This document shows positions 58,204-64,000 of a DNA stretch of 64,000 nt, in pieces. The DNA is from Artemia franciscana. Lineage: Eukaryota > Arthropoda > Branchiopoda > Anostraca > Artemiidae. Both the position numbers and the translations under genes were made by a program. The DNA lies in NCBI RefSeq assembly GCF_032884065.1, contig NC_088873.1, positions 30,276,716 to 30,340,715 on the forward strand. Direction: 5' to 3'. Under the pieces are notes generated by a model. That model searched no databases and was not told the DNA's origin. It worked only from the letters and a program-made list of their open reading frames with translations. The first letter of the stretch is position 1. Each line of letters starts with the position of its first letter.

Positions 58204-61030
58204 CTGAAAAAAAAATCCAACTCATTATTTTGCCTAAAAATATAATAGGGATTGGGGATAAGTCTTTTTTTTTAATTTCACCTTTTGCTAGACATTTTAG
58301 GTATTTTACTATAGCTGTTTATACTTCCTTAGATTATTTATTCACCCTTGTGAAGATAGGCCTATTGCAAGTCACATTATTGCAGCTCTTCATTTTTCAC
58401 TCAAGTTTTAAGAGATTTATTTGACTTTTTGTAGATCCCACATGCCAAATTAAACTCTGTTTTAATACTTTTTTCTTTTCTTATGCTACTAATTTCAATT
58501 TATTGGGAGAAAGTGTTAAAGAGTCTAAAGTCTGCAGTTCTTACAGGAAGTTTGGATCTTAGGCAGGATCTATGAATATGATATTATGTTTTAGGATAGG
58601 TTCATAAGATTCTTGCCTGGGGCCAAAAAAGATGGTTTTCACTCGTGCTTGAGCCAGACCCCATAATGCACGAGTACAAATGGCTTGCATAGTCTATACC
58701 AAAGAAGACAGCCCAAAGTTGCTCATTAGAACTACCGTTTCGAGGGGGGCTATGTTGAAAGACTCCGTTTAATGTCTGAGTGTCAACTAAATGACTTTGG
58801 CAATAATCGTAAACCATGTTCATCTTCAGGGCTAAGGGTTTAACTTTTGCTAATTGGTCTAACTTTTATTTGTTTCTGACGCCTGAAGGTAACAAATTTG
58901 TGTCCATACAAGTGGTTACGCAATGATTATAATTACTAAGGCAATATAATGACGTAACTTCGCGATTGTTAGTAAAGTCTTTATATGACAATCTGGGTGA
59001 AAAACACAGAATTTAATTTGTTCTTACCTTTAGTACATCAAAGACAATAAATACGTATTATGTTTTGAAAAGAAGAAATGATACCTTTGCTTTTATGTAC
59101 GGTATATCTAGATATAACAACATGGTTTGGGTTAGGTGATTTGTTTGGTCAGAGTAAACTATGATAGCACATTAGAATGCGCTAGCATTGACTTAGTGAA
59201 GGGCGAAAGTATCTCTCATGTATTTTTCCCACTGTCGTTTCATATGGAAGGAATGGTCACAGCTCACTCGATTGGAAATTGGAAGTTGTAGTGCCTCTAA
59301 GAACCAAAAGTGATCGGAAGAAAATCAAACCCTTATCTTGAGCCTTTTTGCCTCCAATCCTGTAGAATCGTGTCAAAATGGCAAGATAGATCCCTTTCTC
59401 AAAATAGCTGAAAGATTCAATAGATATACCTCAAAAGATGACATGATCCACTCAGATCCAAGGACATAGGCCATAAATTATGCAAAAAAACTATTATCCA
59501 CAGACAAGTTTCCTAGTAGAAATAAAAAAAAGTTTTAAAGGCATGGATGATTGATCTTGGCATGTTATTTGACTTAAAACTTTGAGGGATTGCTCCTTTG
59601 GCTGAGAGGATCTCAATTTTTTGTTTGGAGGAAAGAGTGTTATGGGGTCAAAAAGAATATTAATAATGTTTGGTTTGAAATTTACACCTCATAATTATCA
59701 CAAATAAGAACAGGACTACCAACCACTAAAACCCTCTAAACAGATGTATAGATAAGTTTATTTGATCAACCTATACAATAATTTTTGTACAACAACACCA
59801 ACAAAATACTTACACCCCTAACACAGATTTCAAATGTAGGGTACAGCATACACTACACTTAACTTGAAAGAAAGTCAACAAACGAATAAAATATCATTAA
59901 ATGAATACAAAAATAAACAAAATTAAAAGCTTAAACTAATCTAATGTTTCTTTTTTTTAGGTTAAACTGATAATGTCGTAAATGAGTTAGTTAGAATTCT
60001 ATCTCTAAATCCATATTTATTAGAAAAAAATAGTACTTGATATCCAATCCAAGACCTAAATTTTTCGGAATTAGGAGGAGGAAGTTAATACATTCCAGAA
60101 TGCCCAAGAACTGAATTGTGAGTAAAAAATAACTGAAACATTTTTAAGAAAAAATTAAATAGATCCTGTACTGTCCATCCCAATAAGCAGTATTTACATC
60201 TCTTATTTGTTTCAAGTCTAGAACTTTCAAGAAAAATAATATTAAAGCTTTTATCTCCAATAGTTGAAACCAAAAAGTATATCTTCAAAGTCACCAATCG
60301 AGTAAAGATACTCGATAAACTTATAAAGCCCTTATTAAAGCCCCTTTTAAAATGAAGTTAGTAATTCCGTTATTTGATTTTTTTTTATGAAATCACATTT
60401 CGCAACCTGAAAAGGTCACTGAAAACCCCAGCATAAATGAACAGGTGTTTGTCCTTTCAGGTCCAGTTTGTTTTGTATTTTTTCAGCATCCTAAGAAAAA
60501 TAAAATTTTCAGGGACTTACTAAAGTTTATAATAAACCCGTTATCGGTGACAGTTTTTTTTTTGGCCAAGTCTCCAGCTGTTTTTTAAAAGAGGAAGAAA
60601 ACAACAATGCGGTTTATTTAAAGCTGGGGTTGTAAGAAACCTCTTAAGAAACCCCTTTAGCACCCAAAATTGACAAATTTCGTCCCTTTGTGGAATATCT
60701 TTTACATGTTTTGTTTTTGGTTGAAAAACCTACCCTAACGCCTCTTCCTACATGCAGTCGAAGTTTCACACTTGAGAGTAAAGTCTATGAAGAATAAAAT
60801 GAAGAAAGCTTATCTTAGAGTATTGGAATCTTTACTCCTATTTTTATGAAAGTAAAATTTTCTCCTCGAAAATTGAAGTACCAAGGTCACTGAACCGTAA
60901 ATCTGATTGTTTGAATTAAAAGTGGCAAGTTATATAATTGTATATAACTTAGAAAATTAGGAAAAAATCAGCAATTCAATTTTTAATGAAGCGGCTTCCA
61001 TATGCAGTTATGCAGTTTTTATTATAGGCA
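58204..61030. other. Intron of the zinc-finger gene
   Basis: The intron spans 58204-61922. This part is AT-rich. The stretch 59165-59480 has phrases (GTGAAGGGCGAAAG, TTGTAGTGCCTCTAAGAACC, CAAAATAGCTGAAAG) that may be a very old A-module copy. The frame at 58602-58823 (minus) has no recognisable domain. No other gene is visible. Confidence 0.45.
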
Positions 61031-61486
61031 CCAAATTAAAAAAGAAAAGAAACGTGGGTAAAAAAAATCAGCAAAGATAAATAAACACACGCGGCGCCAA
61101 ATTAAAAAACAAAAGAAACGTGGGTAAAAAATCAGCAAAGATAAATAAAAACATGCGGCACCAAATCAAAAAAACAAAAGAAACGTAGGTAAAAAATCAG
61201 CAAAGACAAATAAAAACATGCGGCACTAAATTAAAAAACAAAAGAAACGTGAGTAAAAAATCAGCAAAGATAAATAAACACACGCGGCGCCAAATTAAAA
61301 AACAAAAGAAACGTGGGTAAAAAATCAGCAAAGATAAATAAAAACATGCGGCACCAAATTAAAAAACAAAAGAAACGTAGGTAAAAAATCAGCAAAGATA
61401 AATAAAAACATGCGGCACCAAATTAAAAACAAAAGAAACGTGGGTAAAAAATCAGCAAAGATAAATAAAAACATGCGGCACCAAAC
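61028..61486 (+). repeat. Minisatellite, about seven 64-bp units
   Basis: The unit begins with GCGGCACCAAATTAAAAAAC, contains AAAGAAACGTGGGTAAAAAATC and AGCAAAGATAAATAAAAACA, and repeats with spacing 64, 65, 64, 64, 64 and 63 bases. Two subtypes alternate: one with ACATGCGGCACC and one with CACACGCGGCGCC, the latter at the first and fifth units. That suggests the array grew partly by duplicating a block of four units. The minus-strand frame at 61325-61546 is a product of the repeat. Confidence 0.9.
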
Positions 61487-61922
61487 GGTTGAAGAAGCTG
61501 CAGCTTTAAGTGTAAGAAGGATTGATACTTTGTTTCCAAGGTACATATAAAAAGAAAAACTTGCTTCTGTATAAAAAAAAAAGTTGTGAACATAAAGAAT
61601 GAAAGCTTACAGCAAGATTAAATATTAAAAAAAAAACTCGTCTTAAAGTGTATTAAAAAGTAAAAAAAAAAAGGTGTTCCTGCTGCCGATAAATATTGAA
61701 ATTTTATAAGATTTAAAAAGGATTATATGGGCATGGCATGACACATAATCTCATCCTTGCATGGGTACAAAATACATCATGACGAACCTGTGCTTTAATT
61801 ATTGGCCTTTTAAATTTCTGTTCTTTTTTACTATTTTTTTTTTACTTTTTATCAAGTCTAGGGTTAAAGTATTCTTTACGAATGTTCTTCCTTTTTTAGC
61901 CTAAAAAATGAACAAAACTCAC

Positions 61923-61999
61923 CCATTCCTTTTTCAATAAACTCCTGCCTTTGAGAGCAATTATAAGGATATGCATCCTTTTCATCATATATTGGTTCA
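61923..61999 (-). CDS. Zinc-finger gene, upstream 77-base exon
   Basis: The acceptor is CTTATTTCTAG (AG at 62000-62001) and the donor GTGAGT (61917-61922), minus strand. One base completes an upstream codon, 25 codons follow (beginning EPIYDEKDAYPYNCSQRQEF and ending EKGM), and one base remains. That base joins the terminal exon to give an alanine codon and reads straight on into RYRSKAKEG, so the phase matches exactly. The acidic/aromatic start followed by an amphipathic helix resembles the end of a PWWP-type domain, which is inference. The entering phase shows that at least one more exon lies upstream, probably beyond the right edge. Confidence 0.78.
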
Positions 62000-62001
62000 C
62001 T

Positions 62002-63155
62002 AGAAATAAGAGTAAATAAATACAGAAGCTCTTCAAAAAGCAAGCAGGGTCAGACTGACCAGTGGGGGAGGGGGAAATTTCTCCCTAGGATTGTCACCTT
62101 TGGACTTGTCCTACCCAAAACATACTTTTAGTCAAATAGTCTTTACCCACTCTTAACTGATCTTTTTTGTTAACATTCCTACGTATTACATAATTTTACT
62201 TAATGTCAACATATTTACTTAATGTCAACGTTTAAAGCAGGTTGTGTATACGCTTGTGGGTAAAATTAGAAACAATGATACAAAAAAAAAAAATATATAT
62301 CCTCAGAGTGAACTTCCATGTTGTCCAAATTCATAAGACTAAATCCAGATTCTTATTATTTTGGTACCATTATCACAGTTGCCAGGAAGTTTGCCTACTT
62401 CTTCTATGACAAACTGGTACACATTGATAGGGGGCAGGGAATACATGTGACCCCCTAAGATTAATTTGGGGGACAGTGCCTGCAATTCTTTAGAAGCTTA
62501 CCTCTTAAAATTCAGTTTCACCAGATTTCAGACTGCAGTTCTATTACTCTGTTCTAAATTTTACTAGTTTAAACACCTTTATTTTTAGACCCTTTCTTTT
62601 AATTTTATTGACAAATTTCAGTGGATCTGTTATTAATTTAAGGTAAAAAAAAAAGTGGAGCTTTTAAGACTAAATTTAGTTGAAAAGTTTTTATTTGTCG
62701 AATCACTTTCTTTAAGTTAAAAAGACACATATTTTGTTTTAAATTATGTGGTTAAATTTAAAGTTTAGAAATAATTTGATTTTTATTCAGAGTTAGTGCA
62801 ATGCAGTTTCTACTTTAAAGTTTATAGGGTTTTTGACAAATACTATCTTGAACTCCTGTTCCCTTGAAAAATTCTTGTGGAGGCCAAATGGCAGAGACAT
62901 TTATAGGTGCAGGAAATCATACATTTTGACTATAAATGAATCTAAATGAGATGGCGCTGAACCTCCCATGAGAGAGGACAAACAATGCAATTAATACTGA
63001 TAATTTAATAAAGACACAGACTCTAAATATAGACTTCTAATATTATTGAATTGTTTATGCTGCTAAATACATGCATCTTGAGATGTGTGCACCATTTAAC
63101 CTTATTTGTTGCACAAATCATTTGACGAATAGCTTTTACTGACATTTCAACAAGA
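62002..63155. other. Upstream intron or flank of the zinc-finger gene
   Basis: AT-rich. I searched for another in-phase exon on the minus strand and could not support one. No shared repeats were recognised. Confidence 0.4.
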
Positions 63156-63159
63156 CTTC

Positions 63160-64000
63160 TGAGAACCTACTCAGTCATCTTCTCAGCAGAGGCCTCCCCC
63201 AGGGCACTCAGTGCGTCCACAAGTGGCGGATAGGGGAATACCCTACAAATATGTGGGGTACTTCCATTCAGTAAGAGGCGTGGACCAAAGGGGGACCCAC
63301 TCCCTGGGGGTCCATAATTGAAACTGGGACATCCTCGCCTGGGGGCTATAAATACAGACGGAGGAGAAAGAAGGCCCATTGGATGTACACTCAGCAGGGC
63401 TCACCGGCATGTGGACACATCCCATCAGCTACAAACCTTCTCCAAACAATGGGTTAAATTGCATAGTGAAGCAAAACACCATCATGAGAGGATCCCCTAT
63501 AGGAGGACAACTGCAAAAGGGCGTAGGATCCAGATTACGGAAAATAGCCTCTGCAAGGTGGTGAAGAGGAATGGCTTGCCGCCATCACTCATTTAGCCAA
63601 GAAACCACATCTCTTGAAATCACGAAAAAGGGCTCAATTAAGCGAAAATCTGCTACCGCGCCCTGGGTAACCGACAAACAACCAATTTTGAATGATAATA
63701 ATGTGATTTACATACTACCGCGTCCAGGGCAACCGACAAACCTACCACGTCCATGGCAGCCGACGATCCTAGGCCTGGGAAACCCCCCCCCCCCCACCCA
63801 GGGCAAAATCCACACGGTAGTTTCGTTCTGACAAAAACCAACCTACACTTTGGTACGCTAAAGATCAGAACACTTGCAAAACCGGAAAACTAGATCTTGT
63901 CCTTAAAGAACTACAGAAGTACACAGAAGTACCTCTCTGAGGCTCACCTCCCCAAACGAGTGAGGAAAACCTCTCTCGAGCCTCCCTCTTGGTGTCCGGC
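63160..64000 (+). mobile_element. 5' part of a non-LTR retrotransposon, cut by window edge
   Basis: GC-rich compared with its surroundings. The right end encodes, with frameshifts, an APE-endonuclease N-terminus. KTGKLDLVLKELQKYTEVPL (63878-63937) corresponds to the NVRTL...GKL..VL.E...Y segment of RTE/CR1-type endonucleases, and SEAHLPKR (63940-63963, another frame) to the following SE.R.P block. Upstream is a 5' UTR-like region containing three imperfect copies of CGTCCAGGGCAACCGACAA (63655-63770) and a 13-C run (63783-63795). A TATAAATA lies at 63349-63356. Overlapping short frames at 63.2-63.8 kb are not conserved proteins that I recognise. Confidence 0.6.

Noticed and set aside
58223-58225. 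ATG as start codon of the zinc-finger gene
   Set aside because: It lies upstream of a strong splice acceptor in the intron; the 77-base exon at 61923-61999 joins in phase downstream of it.
61028-61486. CRISPR-like array
   Set aside because: Units are directly contiguous 64-bp repeats with no unique spacers, in a eukaryotic intron.
61325-61546. 73-codon minus-strand frame with repeated FIFADFLPTFLLF-like segments resembling membrane helices
   Set aside because: It is a translation of the 64-bp minisatellite, so the hydrophobic repeats are compositional.
63349-63356. TATAAATA as promoter of a host gene
   Set aside because: No host exon with a start is visible downstream; the sequence lies in a retrotransposon 5' region and could be chance.

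Overview
This is a stretch of an animal nuclear genome, AT-rich and intron-heavy, full of repeats, with GT-AG introns and no bacterial-type operons. A Kunitz + laminin-G + EGF neurexin-superfamily gene (axotactin-like) and the mix of non-LTR retrotransposons point to an arthropod. I suspect a crustacean (brine-shrimp-like), but only because the repeats look familiar from memory, and I could not check this.

Two genuine protein-coding genes are visible, both on the minus strand. Gene 1 runs from a signal-peptide exon at about 34.8-34.9 kb leftward off the window at position 1. I reconstruct eight exons (34821-34935, 29796-29981, 16341-16509, 14538-14722, 6749-6916, 3940-4224, 2914-3020, 498-623). 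Each has acceptor and donor sites and the phases agree at every junction, giving exactly 447 codons: signal peptide, one Kunitz domain, laminin-G domain 1, an EGF domain and the start of laminin-G domain 2. Seven introns take up about 33 kb. Gene 2 has its last exon at 56300-58203 and a small upstream exon at 61923-61999, and continues off the right edge. It encodes a low-complexity nuclear-type protein with one C2H2 finger, and I do not recognise it.

The rest is repeat-derived. (a) At least four non-LTR retrotransposon lineages occur as remnants. The best-preserved copy (48419-50727, minus) is bounded by an 11-bp target-site duplication and sits inside an older inverted repeat. (b) A large modular non-coding repeat family occurs near 12.8-14.3, 18.4-22.0, 23.0-23.9, 30.9-32.5, 35.3-36.7, 39.4-41.1 and 41.4-43.0 kb, with diverged relatives elsewhere. 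Copies end in a 22-base hairpin and carry internal hairpins up to about 270 bases. One pair forms a 3.6-kb near-palindrome. (c) There are tRNA-derived SINE-like pieces, a YqaJ-nuclease fragment, a 64-bp minisatellite and several private dispersed repeats. (d) The right edge holds the 5' part of another non-LTR element on the plus strand.

The most interesting material is the modular hairpin repeat family and its recombinant forms. It has no coding capacity that I can see, so it is probably a non-autonomous mobile element, not a cellular system.
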